From NCBI GenBank assembly GCA_028339155.1, contig JAOLBK010000004.1, positions 107,066-171,065 of the forward strand: a DNA stretch of 64,000 bases, in the 5' to 3' direction. A program made the position numbers and the translations under genes. Source of the DNA: Litorivicinus sp. (GTDB lineage: Bacteria; Pseudomonadota; Gammaproteobacteria; Pseudomonadales; Litorivicinaceae). Below the pieces are notes generated by a model that worked only from the letters and a program-made list of their open reading frames with translations, was not told the origin of the DNA and searched no databases. The stretch's first letter is position 1, and every line of letters begins with the position of its first letter. Below, piece by piece: positions 1 through 9,950 of this stretch.

Positions 1-630
1 ACACCGCGCATGACGACGATTAACAACTTTTTGGCGTGCATCAAGTACCGGTTTAACCACATCTAAAATTCGACTTGCATCTGCAAGATCACGAAGACCA
101 GGCGTATTCGGGCTGGACACGTTCACGGTGATGTAATCACAAACTGGTGCTGCTTTTTCCAAACAGTGCACGTAATCGAGGTGAGCGCTCTCATTGGGCG
201 TATCTTTATTTTTCCCAATGTTGATCCCAAGAATACCTTTGTAAGGATGCTCCTTTAATCGACGAACCAATGCATCGATACCCGCATTATTGAATCCGAA
301 TCGATTAATCAACCCCTGCTCTCGGAGTAAACGAAACACGCGCGGCAAGGGATTTCCGGGTTGAGGTTTAGGCGTTACGGTTCCCACCTCAATATGCCCA
401 AATCCAAGACGCGAAAACCCCGACACTGCTTGGCCATCTTTATCGAGACCGGCTGCCAGTCCAATTGGATTGTCAAAATGCAATCCAGCAATCTGTACCG
501 CCCTTCCGCAAATAGGTGCGCGCGCGCCAAATACTCGCCCGTATGATGACATCGATGAAATTGTGAGATCGTGCGCAACTTCTGGGTCAAGCGCAAATAA
601 GCAGGGTTTTACGATGGAATACACGTTCAC
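1..630 (-). CDS. pyrD: Quinone-dependent dihydroorotate dehydrogenase, 3' part cut by window edge
   Basis: Reverse-strand frame reads VYSIVKPCLFALDPEVAHDL...NPIGLAAGLDKDGQAV...GFGHIEVGTVTPKPQPGNPLPRVFRL...YITVNVSSPNTPGLRDL; GTG start near 630 or 624; runs off left edge. Confidence 0.9.
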   Translation of the reverse strand, partial: MNVYSIVKPCLFALDPEVAHDLTISSMSSYGRVFGARAPICGRAVQIAGLHFDNPIGLAAGLDKDGQAVSGFSRLGFGHIEVGTVTPKPQPGNPLPRVFRLLREQGLINRFGFNNAGIDALVRRLKEHPYKGILGINIGKNKDTPNESAHLDYVHCLEKAAPVCDYITVNVSSPNTPGLRDLADASRILDVVKPVLDARQKVVNRRHARC

Positions 631-689
631 TCCGGGTTCAACGCCGAGAATGATAGCGTGTCTTCCCCACTAAGAGATAGCAAACCGCC

Positions 690-2336
690 CTAGCTTGGAT
701 CTAATCGCGTATGGTCATCGGGAAGTGAAAATGAATCAATTGAGACTACAGACCAATAATTACGAAGTCTTGGATCCTCCAATACGCCATTGCCCGTTAT
801 CAACACACCGTCTGAAGCTTTTGGATAAATTTGATCTGCCAGTTTAATCTGACTCCCTGACAGCCTTCTCACGATATGCCTCCGGTTCAAATGATCCGGA
901 TGTTCAATGCCAGCCGCACCCAGCAGCTCGGCAACCGCGCCCAGTGTATGATGATGAAAGTTACGCACGCGGACCCCTCGACTTGGGACATCTAGTGCCC
1001 GATACCGCAACGGATCCATCGTCGTTATACCCGTTGGGCAATGCCCCGAACCGCAATCCTTTGCTTGAATACAACCCAATGAGAACATAAACGGACGCGC
1101 CATATTGCACCAATCAGCGCCAAGTGCGCAGACACGCAAAATATCATACGCGCTAACAATTTTTCCAGAGGCCCCAACTTTGACTCGTTTTCGGAGTCCC
1201 GCCCCACGCAGTGCGTTATCAACAAAAACGACTGAATCGCGAAGCGGCGATCCAATATTATCTGAAAATTCGGTCGGCGCTGCCCCAGTACCGCCTTCGG
1301 AACCGTCTACGGTCACAAAGTCAACATACTGAGTGGTTTCCACCATCGCCTTGACTAGCGCAATGAATTCCCAGGGATGTCCAATACATAACTTCACCCC
1401 AACGGGCTTGCCACCAGACAGCTGCCTAAGCCGCTCAGCAAACTTCAACAATTCAATAGGTGTGGAAAATGCACTATGAGAGGGTGGTGACTCACAAGTT
1501 TGATTGATGGGAATTCCGCGTGCTTCAGCAATTTCCTGAGTGACTTTTGGGGCAGGCAATAGTCCACCATGGCCGGGCTTCGCGCCCTGACTGAGCTTGA
1601 TCTCAATCATTTTTACCTGTTCCAAGCACGCTTTCTCAGCAAACATTTCTTCTGAAAACTCACCGCTTTGCGTCCGACATCCAAAGTAGCCAGTTGAGAT
1701 CTGCCAGATTAAGTCTCCGCCACCACGTTGGTGATATTTTGACAAAGACCCCTCACCGGTGTTTTGAGCAAATCCACCCAAGTGAGCTCCAAGACTGAGA
1801 GCTTCGACTGCTGGTGGTGAAAGTGCACCGAATGACATGCCGGAAATATTCAATAATGACATCAAATATTGACTCTTTTCAGGATCACCGACCTTCACAC
1901 GGAAATCTGAGTCATTAATTTTGATTGGTAACATTGAATGGTTCAGCCAATTGTAATCCTCCTCGTAAACATTCCGCTCTGTTCCGAATGATCGTTTCGC
2001 CTGATTATCCTTAGAGCGCTGATAAACCATCGCTCTTTGATTGCGAGAATAAGGCGTTTCATCCGTATCAGATTCCCAGAAATATTGCCTAAGTTCTGGC
2101 CGAACACTTTCAAGTAGATAACGTATCCGACCCATTAGTGGGTAATTTGCTCTGACTGGGTGAGTTTTTTTGGCGAAATCCCGAAGCCCAAGCCCCGTAA
2201 ATGCGACAAACATGATTGACGGGGCCAAAAACCATGCTGAAGATGAAAGAGTGAGTCCAAGAAACAAAACCGACAAAAACATACTGCCGACCCATACGGT
2301 AAAGCGGCCAAATAATATTTCTTTTAACAAAACCAT
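690..2336 (-). CDS. FMN-binding glutamate synthase family protein (GltB central-domain-like)
   Basis: 548 aa ORF; LNISGMSFGALSPPAVEALSLGAHLGGFAQNTGEGSLS, SQGAKPGHGGLLPAPKVT, FVTVDGSEGGTGAAP motifs, N-terminal TM segment. Confidence 0.9.
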   Translation of the reverse strand: MVLLKEILFGRFTVWVGSMFLSVLFLGLTLSSSAWFLAPSIMFVAFTGLGLRDFAKKTHPVRANYPLMGRIRYLLESVRPELRQYFWESDTDETPYSRNQRAMVYQRSKDNQAKRSFGTERNVYEEDYNWLNHSMLPIKINDSDFRVKVGDPEKSQYLMSLLNISGMSFGALSPPAVEALSLGAHLGGFAQNTGEGSLSKYHQRGGGDLIWQISTGYFGCRTQSGEFSEEMFAEKACLEQVKMIEIKLSQGAKPGHGGLLPAPKVTQEIAEARGIPINQTCESPPSHSAFSTPIELLKFAERLRQLSGGKPVGVKLCIGHPWEFIALVKAMVETTQYVDFVTVDGSEGGTGAAPTEFSDNIGSPLRDSVVFVDNALRGAGLRKRVKVGASGKIVSAYDILRVCALGADWCNMARPFMFSLGCIQAKDCGSGHCPTGITTMDPLRYRALDVPSRGVRVRNFHHHTLGAVAELLGAAGIEHPDHLNRRHIVRRLSGSQIKLADQIYPKASDGVLITGNGVLEDPRLRNYWSVVSIDSFSLPDDHTRLDPS

Positions 2337-4946
2337 TTATCCTTTTGATTTATCTACTATTTCATAAAGATCTTTAGAGAGTTTCTGAGAAATTAGAAAG
2401 CTCAATTCTTGCTTCATCAGATCGGCGTAATCCTTACTAAAACGGGACCACTGACACAACGGATTAACAAGTCGAGCCGCAATTTGGGGGTTCATTGAGT
2501 CTAACTTTAAGACTGCATTCGCCAAAAACCGGTAGCCTGAAGCCGAATGAAACGTCTTAACGTTACGCGCAGAAAATGCTCCAATCACTGCTCTAACTCG
2601 ATTTGGATTGGTCCAAGCAAAACGAGGATGCTCGGTCAGAACCTTGATTCTATTCAGGTCTGCAGTCCGTTCATTCACAGCCTCAGTTGATAGCCATAAA
2701 TCCAAGACTTCATCCGTCGTGGCAAGTTCAAGAAAACGATCTGATAGCAATTCGCTGACTTCGGTTGACGCATCAGCTCGAGCGATCCGGTATGCAGCGA
2801 ACCGCTCCGTCAAATTATTTGCACCATCAAACAATTTGGTCAAGATTTCATCTGCATTACCTGATCGGGCAAGATAGCTCAGGGCCGTTATGCTCAGACT
2901 TCTCCGGCCGATGGAATCGGCCTCTGGCACATAATCTCCACTGACTTTCATCGCGCGAAAAAGCGGTTCCCACAACTCTTTCAAGGCAAAAGCAATCGAT
3001 GTACGAATTGATTTTCGAGCTTCCAAAATATACTGAGGATCAGCCGGCTGCATGGCGGCCCAAAGTATATTGTCCTGCGGCATTGCAAGCATTTCCGCAA
3101 CGCAAGCGGGATCGTCAATCGTCTTAGGATTATTGACCAATCCCTGAACCACCTGAATCACCGTCTCCAAGCTATCCTCAGACGTGCTATGACCCATATT
3201 TTCTCGGATTGCATTTATATAGAGGGCTTGAATCGCATCCCAACGACTTACCCCATCATCATCGTACAGTGCGATCGCCATCAACTCTGATAAAGGCCGT
3301 TCAAATTCAAGTTTAACTGGTGCAGACAAGCCTCGCAGGACAGATAGTATCGGGTCTCCATGGGGTACGCTTAGCTCTAGCTGGGCAGTTTTGCCATCAA
3401 GCTCAATCAGTTGTTCTGGTATCAAGATCTGGCCAGTAAATTGATCAAATACTTGATAGCTAACAGGAATCAAATAGGGTTCTTGTGTTCCCTCGCCTAC
3501 ATCCGACGGTGGTCTTTGCTCAACCTCAATATTAAGAACTCGTCTACCACTATCAAATTGACTAGACACAGCAAGAACTGGCGTTCCAACCTGCCGATAC
3601 CAACGCATAAATTGTGTAAAATCTCGACCAGAGACTGCTGCCATTGCCTGCACAAAATCATCAATAGTCACCGCTTCGCCGTCATGTCTCTCAAAATACA
3701 AATCACTCCCTTTTCGAAACAAGGACGGACCAAGCAAGGTCTTGATCATACGAACAACTTCAGCACCTTTCTCATAAATGGTGAGCGTGTAGAAATTAGA
3801 GATTTCAAGATATTCAGTCGGTTGCACTGGATGGGCCGTTGGACCTGAATCCTCAGTAAACTGAGCACTTCTCAAGAAATTAACATCTTGAATACGCTTT
3901 ACAGCACGAGAATTTATATCCGAAGTGAATTCACTATCTCGGAACACCGTGAACCCTTCTTTAAGGCTTAGCTGAAACCAATCTCGACAAGTCACACGAT
4001 TTCCGGACCAGTTATGGAAATATTCATGAGCAACGATGGCTTCTATACGTTGAAATGCAGAATCGGTCGCAGCATCTGAATTTGCCAACACACAACTCGA
4101 ATTAAAAATATTTAATCCTTTGTTCTCCATAGCTCCCATATTGAAGTGGCTCACCGCAACGATCATAAAAATATCTAGGTCGTACTCTCGGCCGAAACTT
4201 TCCTCGTCCCAACGCATCGCCCGTTTTAGACTAGCCAACGCGTAGTCGACACGATTCAGGTCATTTTTTTCTACATAGATCCGGAGCTCTACTTGACGCC
4301 CCGATCGGGTCACAAAACAGTCTGTGCGCACCGACAAATCACCACCAACGAGTGCGAACAAATAACAGGGTTTGGGGAATGGATCGTGCCAAGTAACTTC
4401 CCGTCGCCCATCTGACAATAAAGTTTCAGAAACAGGATTGCCGTTTGATAGGAGTACTGGATAGCTAGCATCAGCAATAACCGTAGTCGTAAAAATGCTC
4501 AAAACATCTGGCCGGTCAGGATAATAGGTAATCCGGCGAAAGCCTTCTGCCTCACATTGCGTACAAAACATGCCATTAGACAGGTAAAGGCCTTCTAGGG
4601 CCGTATTGCTCTGTGGGTCAATTTGAGTGATCACTGTCAGAAGAAACTCCTTAGGCACTGAGCGGATTAGTAGAGTTTCATCAATCTCGACCAATCGATC
4701 TTCGGTTACTTCTTCACCATCAACCTTTATGCTGACGCGGGTCAGGTTTTTACCAAATAACTCAATCCCACTAACCGCTGAGTCGACACGAACAAAACGA
4801 GTCTCCTGCGTCACAAGAGTCCGGGTAGCATCTAATTCAAATTTAAGCCGACAGAATTCCGCCCGGTATGGGTACGCCTCGTAATCTGCTAGCCTGGTGA
4901 CCGCAGGTGCGGTAAGGCTATTGCGAGCATCACTCATTTGTTTCAT
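2337..4946 (-). CDS. pepN: Aminopeptidase N (M1 family)
   Basis: 869 aa; GAMENKGLNIFN and HEYFHNWSGNRVTCRDWFQLSLKEGFTVFRD zinc-binding signature. Confidence 0.95.
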   Translation of the reverse strand: MKQMSDARNSLTAPAVTRLADYEAYPYRAEFCRLKFELDATRTLVTQETRFVRVDSAVSGIELFGKNLTRVSIKVDGEEVTEDRLVEIDETLLIRSVPKEFLLTVITQIDPQSNTALEGLYLSNGMFCTQCEAEGFRRITYYPDRPDVLSIFTTTVIADASYPVLLSNGNPVSETLLSDGRREVTWHDPFPKPCYLFALVGGDLSVRTDCFVTRSGRQVELRIYVEKNDLNRVDYALASLKRAMRWDEESFGREYDLDIFMIVAVSHFNMGAMENKGLNIFNSSCVLANSDAATDSAFQRIEAIVAHEYFHNWSGNRVTCRDWFQLSLKEGFTVFRDSEFTSDINSRAVKRIQDVNFLRSAQFTEDSGPTAHPVQPTEYLEISNFYTLTIYEKGAEVVRMIKTLLGPSLFRKGSDLYFERHDGEAVTIDDFVQAMAAVSGRDFTQFMRWYRQVGTPVLAVSSQFDSGRRVLNIEVEQRPPSDVGEGTQEPYLIPVSYQVFDQFTGQILIPEQLIELDGKTAQLELSVPHGDPILSVLRGLSAPVKLEFERPLSELMAIALYDDDGVSRWDAIQALYINAIRENMGHSTSEDSLETVIQVVQGLVNNPKTIDDPACVAEMLAMPQDNILWAAMQPADPQYILEARKSIRTSIAFALKELWEPLFRAMKVSGDYVPEADSIGRRSLSITALSYLARSGNADEILTKLFDGANNLTERFAAYRIARADASTEVSELLSDRFLELATTDEVLDLWLSTEAVNERTADLNRIKVLTEHPRFAWTNPNRVRAVIGAFSARNVKTFHSASGYRFLANAVLKLDSMNPQIAARLVNPLCQWSRFSKDYADLMKQELSFLISQKLSKDLYEIVDKSKG

Positions 4947-5196
4947 CCTTAGTTGGAATCAGATCGGATGATTCATCTAATGTACGACAACTTGATTTCG
5001 ATCGATCAATAAAGCCTGTCCGTTGCTGGTCTGGCAAATATAGTGCGTCGTATCGAATTATGGCTTCGAGCAATAATTCCTTTTGTTTCGTAGGTACATC
5101 TCGTCCATCGCGATATTTGCCTGTTTCAATCGCTCGCCTTAGGTCTTCTACTATATCTGGAGTCAAGGCTGCGACCAAATCTTCTACCGTATTCAT
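4930..5196 (-). CDS. DUF1315 (YeaC-like) family protein
   Basis: MNTVEDLVAALTPDIVEDLRRAIETGKYRDGRDVPTKQKELLLEAIIRYDALYLP; internal Met chosen, overlaps nadK stop by a few nt. Confidence 0.75.
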   Translation of the reverse strand: MNTVEDLVAALTPDIVEDLRRAIETGKYRDGRDVPTKQKELLLEAIIRYDALYLPDQQRTGFIDRSKSSCRTLDESSDLIPTKDETNE

Positions 5197-6089
5197 TCGT
5201 GATCCTGCTGCGGCTCGATTCGGCCGCCCCACTGCAACTTGGACCGACAAATTTCGTAATAGCTATACCCCGGCGGGTGCAAAAGCTTTAAATTCTGCTC
5301 AGACCGCCTGATCATTATTTGATCACCGAGTAATAATGAGATATGAATTTGTCCATCACAACTAACTTGCGGCAAAGCCTGATGTTTTTCAGTGACAGTG
5401 ACCAAAATTACTGAGCTGGCGGGGACGACAATCGGCCGAGCATTGAGTGTATGCGGAAACATCGGAATCAGCACCAAGGCATCCAGTTTCGGATGCATGA
5501 TAGGCCCGCCTGCAGACAATGCATATGCCGTAGAACCAGTCGGAGTTGAACAAATTAAGCCATCAGACCGGCTCGAATATACGAACTGGTCATCAATGCA
5601 TAAGTCAAAACCAAGCATCCGGGCTGATTGTCCTTTATGCAAAACCACATCATTTAGTGCTATTGCGCTAGCAATAACCCGTCCATTCCTAAGTACTTCA
5701 ACCTCGTTTAATGCGCGCACTTCTTCTGTGAATTCACCCGCCAATGCTTGGGTAATTTTTTCGATGGCGTCTTGCGGTCGAATATCAGTCAAAAATCCCA
5801 AAGTACCTCGGTTAATACCTAAGACCGGAGTATCAAATTTAGCCAGTGCACGACTGGCACCCAATAGACTCCCATCACCTCCGACCACAATGGCTAATTC
5901 TATTTTTTCTCCAATATATTCCAACGCACAGTGCGGAATCCCCGGAAATTCACCATCATCGAAAACATCATCCTCAAGCCAAACCTCGATCTCTCGATTG
6001 CTTAGAAAATCAACCAATCGTGCTATAGTACTGAGTGTTTCTAAATGGTCTGCACGACCAATTAAACCAATTCGATTAAACTTTCTCAC
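5193..6089 (-). CDS. nadK: NAD kinase
   Basis: 298 aa; VVGGDGSLLGASRAL, GINRGTLGFLTDI, SDGLICSTPTGSTAYALSAGGPI. Confidence 0.95.
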   Translation of the reverse strand: MRKFNRIGLIGRADHLETLSTIARLVDFLSNREIEVWLEDDVFDDGEFPGIPHCALEYIGEKIELAIVVGGDGSLLGASRALAKFDTPVLGINRGTLGFLTDIRPQDAIEKITQALAGEFTEEVRALNEVEVLRNGRVIASAIALNDVVLHKGQSARMLGFDLCIDDQFVYSSRSDGLICSTPTGSTAYALSAGGPIMHPKLDALVLIPMFPHTLNARPIVVPASSVILVTVTEKHQALPQVSCDGQIHISLLLGDQIMIRRSEQNLKLLHPPGYSYYEICRSKLQWGGRIEPQQDHE

Positions 6090-6109
6090 ATGCGTTCCTC
6101 GGGAGTTCC

Positions 6110-7033
6110 GTGCCTATTACACATCAAACTGGCGCTGAGGCGAACCTCCCTGATGCGATTCGCCATGAATTGAATTGGTTGCTGACCACTAAACCGGTCT
6201 GGAAATCGGATGCAAAAAACGGTTTCAGTGTCTTAGCTGACCGTTTTAGTGTGTCGGTTGAGGACATCGCAGACACACTTTCAAATCACTGGGTATGGCA
6301 TGGACCACCAAAACGTCTTGGTCGTCGCTTTGAGGCTTTGCTTGCGGGAATCTTTGAAGCGGCGGAAAATACGACGTTATTGAAACAGGGATTAGTGGTT
6401 TCTGATGGTTCTCAAACACTCGGTGAGCTCGATTATCTTGTTCAAATAGGCGAGTCCATCATTCATTTCGAAGTAGCCGTCAAATTTTATGCGGGTATCG
6501 GATTATCCGAATCGCGGAACGACTTGAAGCATTGGGTGGGGCCCAGCTGCCAAGACTGTCTCCACCGGAAAATTACCCACTTAACAACGCATCAATTGCC
6601 ACTCGCCAATACTTCATTTGGACGTCAACAGCTTCGCAAACACAATCTCCCAAGACCGACCGAGCAGATTGGACTGATTTATGGCTACTTATTGCATCCT
6701 TGGGATCAGCCAAAGGCATATCCACCGGGCTTAAATTGTGAATCTCCAGCCTTCTGGTGTACGCACAAAGATTATCCTGATGCTCTGAGGCGTTTAATAC
6801 GTCCTTACGGTAGCGATTATGGCTGGACGCCCGTCCCACGATCGTTGTGGATCCCCACAGCTCGGCAAGCGCCAAACATACCACTGATTCCAAAAGGCTT
6901 ACCCAAACCTGAACAAGCTGATTGCTATGCCTTAGTTTCGAAGGCTACACCTCATATCGAAAAACTTAGAGTATTCCTGATGCCTGACCGATTTCCTTGT
7001 TCTGCAAAAGAATTTATTCAACGCGTAGCCTAA
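6110..7033 (+). CDS. DUF1853 family protein
   Basis: 307 aa; LGRRFEALLAGIFEA, GELDYLVQ, HFEVAVKFYAGI, WVGPSCQDCLHRKITHLTTHQLPL pattern. Confidence 0.75.
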   Translation: MPITHQTGAEANLPDAIRHELNWLLTTKPVWKSDAKNGFSVLADRFSVSVEDIADTLSNHWVWHGPPKRLGRRFEALLAGIFEAAENTTLLKQGLVVSDGSQTLGELDYLVQIGESIIHFEVAVKFYAGIGLSESRNDLKHWVGPSCQDCLHRKITHLTTHQLPLANTSFGRQQLRKHNLPRPTEQIGLIYGYLLHPWDQPKAYPPGLNCESPAFWCTHKDYPDALRRLIRPYGSDYGWTPVPRSLWIPTARQAPNIPLIPKGLPKPEQADCYALVSKATPHIEKLRVFLMPDRFPCSAKEFIQRVA

Positions 7034-7071
7034 ATATAGAATTCACATCAAAAGTCGTTCTGAATAATCAG

Positions 7072-8370
7072 TTATTTGTTATTACACCATGAGCAATCGA
7101 GGTCTTTTATTTTAAACGAATGCTTCATCAGGCTCGTGTACGATTCAGGATTACGATCAAAGACCCGACCAATAATTTCGACTTCAATGTCTTCTGGAAG
7201 CGCCTCTAAGTAGGTGTAAATCGGCCGCAATCCGATGCCTTCAAGATCGTCTACTTTAACTATTTTCGACCCCCTATAAAATTCAATATCATTCGTCTCA
7301 TCAAAGTTTGAATCAATGCTTTCGATTACTAAAACAGGCTTGTTCGTATTGCCACTTGCAAATGTCGCATCAACTTTATTGTCTTCTGTAATCATCAAGC
7401 CCGATACAAATAGCCAATCTTTTTCATGCGCAGACCGTCCTTTTTGAACCGGTACATCAACCAAAACCTCTGACCCGTCGCGCATTACTGACAACTGCAT
7501 GCGATCCTCACCATAACCACGCATCGCATCGCCTAAATCGCCATTACTTTCCGGATGCCAGAGGTTACCATTCCAACTTAGAATCTCATCCCCAATTACG
7601 AGATTAAGTGCTTGGTCGAAAATACTGCCGACTACTGGGCTCAATTCGCCATCCACAATCATAGTTTGAAATCCAAAGCGCGGCCGTGCTGGACTCCTCT
7701 CAGCCCGCATCAGCCCAATAATTGAGCACATCTCCTTACTTTTAGTCATAAAACCAAGGTCACTTGAGCTAAATGTTGCCGTCATCATCCCAACAACTTG
7801 GCCACTCCCTAACTCAATCACTGGTCCACCTGAACTGCCCGCTTCAGTAACAAGGTCAGTCGTATAAAAAGACCCATCTACATGGAAATCTTTTTCACCA
7901 GAAAGCACACCCAGACTGGCTGTGAATTCTTGTCCTTCCGGATGCCCGATCGAAAAAACACCATCGCCCCGTCTGAGCTTGTAATCACAATAAAAACCTA
8001 AATCCTTAGATGTATCTGGAATTACTTCTGGATCAACGCTGATAACCGCAACATCATGCTTAGTGTCTAAAAACACTCTTTTGGCATTTGTAAATTTCTT
8101 TTGGTCCTTAAAGCGTACCCGAAGTTCGACCGCACCGTATCCAGCAACATGCGCATTTGTGAGCACCCATCCCCGCGCTTTGTCAATCACAAATCCAGAA
8201 CCAGACCATCGACCTTTAGCTTTCCCATCCTCAGTAACCCCATGCTTTAGGTTAGCCTTGATCAGAACAGTCGCCTGTGTTGCTCTTTCGATAAGATCAG
8301 AACGACCGAGTTCTGCAGAAAAGCCAAAATTACCGAATAATAATACCGTAAACGCAAAGAACCATTTCAT
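7072..8370 (-). CDS. Secreted trypsin-like serine protease with C-terminal PDZ-like region
   Basis: Signal peptide MKWFFAFTVLLFGNFGFSA; triad blocks VLTNAHVAG (His), KHDVAVISVD (Asp), TEAGSSGGPVIE (Ser). Confidence 0.8.
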   Translation of the reverse strand: MKWFFAFTVLLFGNFGFSAELGRSDLIERATQATVLIKANLKHGVTEDGKAKGRWSGSGFVIDKARGWVLTNAHVAGYGAVELRVRFKDQKKFTNAKRVFLDTKHDVAVISVDPEVIPDTSKDLGFYCDYKLRRGDGVFSIGHPEGQEFTASLGVLSGEKDFHVDGSFYTTDLVTEAGSSGGPVIELGSGQVVGMMTATFSSSDLGFMTKSKEMCSIIGLMRAERSPARPRFGFQTMIVDGELSPVVGSIFDQALNLVIGDEILSWNGNLWHPESNGDLGDAMRGYGEDRMQLSVMRDGSEVLVDVPVQKGRSAHEKDWLFVSGLMITEDNKVDATFASGNTNKPVLVIESIDSNFDETNDIEFYRGSKIVKVDDLEGIGLRPIYTYLEALPEDIEVEIIGRVFDRNPESYTSLMKHSFKIKDLDCSWCNNK

Positions 8371-8542
8371 GTGAGGCCTGCAATATCCCATTTGTCAAAC
8401 TAGTGTACACGCCAAACAAAAGGTTCCAATCTATGGTCCTAAAAGTTCTCCGATTTAGAGAAACTCGAACTGATTTAATCAGAATTTTGTGTCGAATATC
8501 GGAAGATCCAAAATCATGTGAAATAAGGCTTATTATTGGTTT

Positions 8543-9844
8543 ATGTCGATCTATCGAAGGTTAAGAACCTTTTTATTGTTTATTTATCCAATCTGCTCGA
8601 TGACAGAAGCAGGCACATCCGCTGATTTTAGTCACATACAAAATAGTTTTATGTGTGAACAAATAAAAAAAGATCTGAACCTAGCTCCAGAAGTTCTAAC
8701 TAACGCACTCAAAATCAAAATCACGACTGATGAAATAATCAAGCGGCATAGAGCTGTAATACGGAAAATTATCTTAAATGAGTCAGATAAGAGTTTACTT
8801 CAAGTCGAGATTATCTCGCTCGCGAACTCGCTTGCTGCTTTTCGAGTAACTAAAAGCTTTAATGGACGGCCACAACTATTCACACAGTTTGACAGGAACT
8901 GCAGTCCACTAGGGACGCGGCAACTTATCTACAATGAAGACGGAGTCGTTAAACGACTTGAAAATAGTGTTACTGGCATGAGCGTGGATCTTAATCCGCC
9001 ACTACCGATCGGAGCACCTTCAAACAACAATCTCGTGCGCGTCGCTCATATTGATAGCGGTGTTGATTACACCAATTCTGGCCTCGCAAAAGGGCTTGCT
9101 TATGATCGCGATGGAATATTGATTGGGTACGATTTCTGGGATAATGACCCCTTCCCATTTGATTCTGATACCGCCGGATCCCCATTTTTTCCACGACAGC
9201 ACGGTTCCTATGTACTCGATATTTTATTAAGTACCGGAGCCCCAGTTGCCGTGATGCCTTTCCGCTACCCGCGCAAGGAAATGACTCGGATGAGTGAAGT
9301 TGTAAAGATCGCCGCGCTTCAGGGCGCACGAATTGTAATGATACCGATGGGGAGTCGAAAAAAAGAGGACTGGACCACTTTAGAAAGAGCTGCCCGAGAT
9401 CATCCCGAGATTATATTTCTTTTCTCTGCTGGAAATGACAATGTCAATCTTGATGATGTTCAAATTTACCCAGCCAGTCTATCAGCGCCAAACTTCTTAA
9501 CGGTCACGTCGGTCCTGCCTGATGGAAAATCAGCCCCAGGAGTAAATATCGGGCATGTCGTACAAATGGGTGTAGTTGGAGAAAATCTACCGCTAAAATT
9601 TGCAGTAGGACCTAAGCCAACTGTAAGTGGGACCAGTTTTTCTTTACCCAAAATGGCAGGATTTCTCGCATGCTTAATTGCAGACGATCTCACTAACACC
9701 CCATCAGCCATTCTTAACAAGGCTTTTGGACTCGCACACCCATCCAAAAGGCCCGAGGAATTTCATTATTTCTTGCCTGACGCAGTTATCGCTAAGCACT
9801 GTCAAAAACGTGAGTGGCGTGGTTCAACTATTCACAAGAACTAG
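8543..9844 (+). CDS. Secreted subtilisin-like (S8) serine protease
   Basis: 433 aa; VRVAHIDSGVDY (Asp), RQHGSYVLDIL (His), LFSAGNDN (oxyanion Asn), VSGTSFSLPKMAGFLA (Ser); N-terminal hydrophobic segment. Confidence 0.8.
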   Translation: MSIYRRLRTFLLFIYPICSMTEAGTSADFSHIQNSFMCEQIKKDLNLAPEVLTNALKIKITTDEIIKRHRAVIRKIILNESDKSLLQVEIISLANSLAAFRVTKSFNGRPQLFTQFDRNCSPLGTRQLIYNEDGVVKRLENSVTGMSVDLNPPLPIGAPSNNNLVRVAHIDSGVDYTNSGLAKGLAYDRDGILIGYDFWDNDPFPFDSDTAGSPFFPRQHGSYVLDILLSTGAPVAVMPFRYPRKEMTRMSEVVKIAALQGARIVMIPMGSRKKEDWTTLERAARDHPEIIFLFSAGNDNVNLDDVQIYPASLSAPNFLTVTSVLPDGKSAPGVNIGHVVQMGVVGENLPLKFAVGPKPTVSGTSFSLPKMAGFLACLIADDLTNTPSAILNKAFGLAHPSKRPEEFHYFLPDAVIAKHCQKREWRGSTIHKN

Positions 9845-9907
9845 ACTTGAGCATCTGAAAACTTTTACGGGATTTAACAATAACTTCGACTGATAGTTGG
9901 AATTACA

Positions 9908-9937
9908 CATGGGTCAATCGACAGCGATTGACCCATG
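9908..9937. terminator. Hairpin between convergent genes, no clear T-tract
   Basis: Perfect 13-bp inverted repeat CATGGGTCAATCG-ACAG-CGATTGACCCATG between the S8 protease and the binding-protein gene. Confidence 0.55.
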
Positions 9938-9950
9938 AATACAGAACTGA

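Noticed and set aside
3411-3848. 145-aa + strand ORF opposite pepN
   Set aside because: Antisense to a clear M1 aminopeptidase; no independent support.
5392-6138. 248-aa + strand ORF opposite nadK
   Set aside because: Antisense shadow of nadK; serine/threonine-rich translation typical of a complementary frame.
7072-9844. Protease pair as an antiphage system
   Set aside because: Both proteins carry export signals and no nucleic-acid or sensor domain is visible; a defence role is unsupported.
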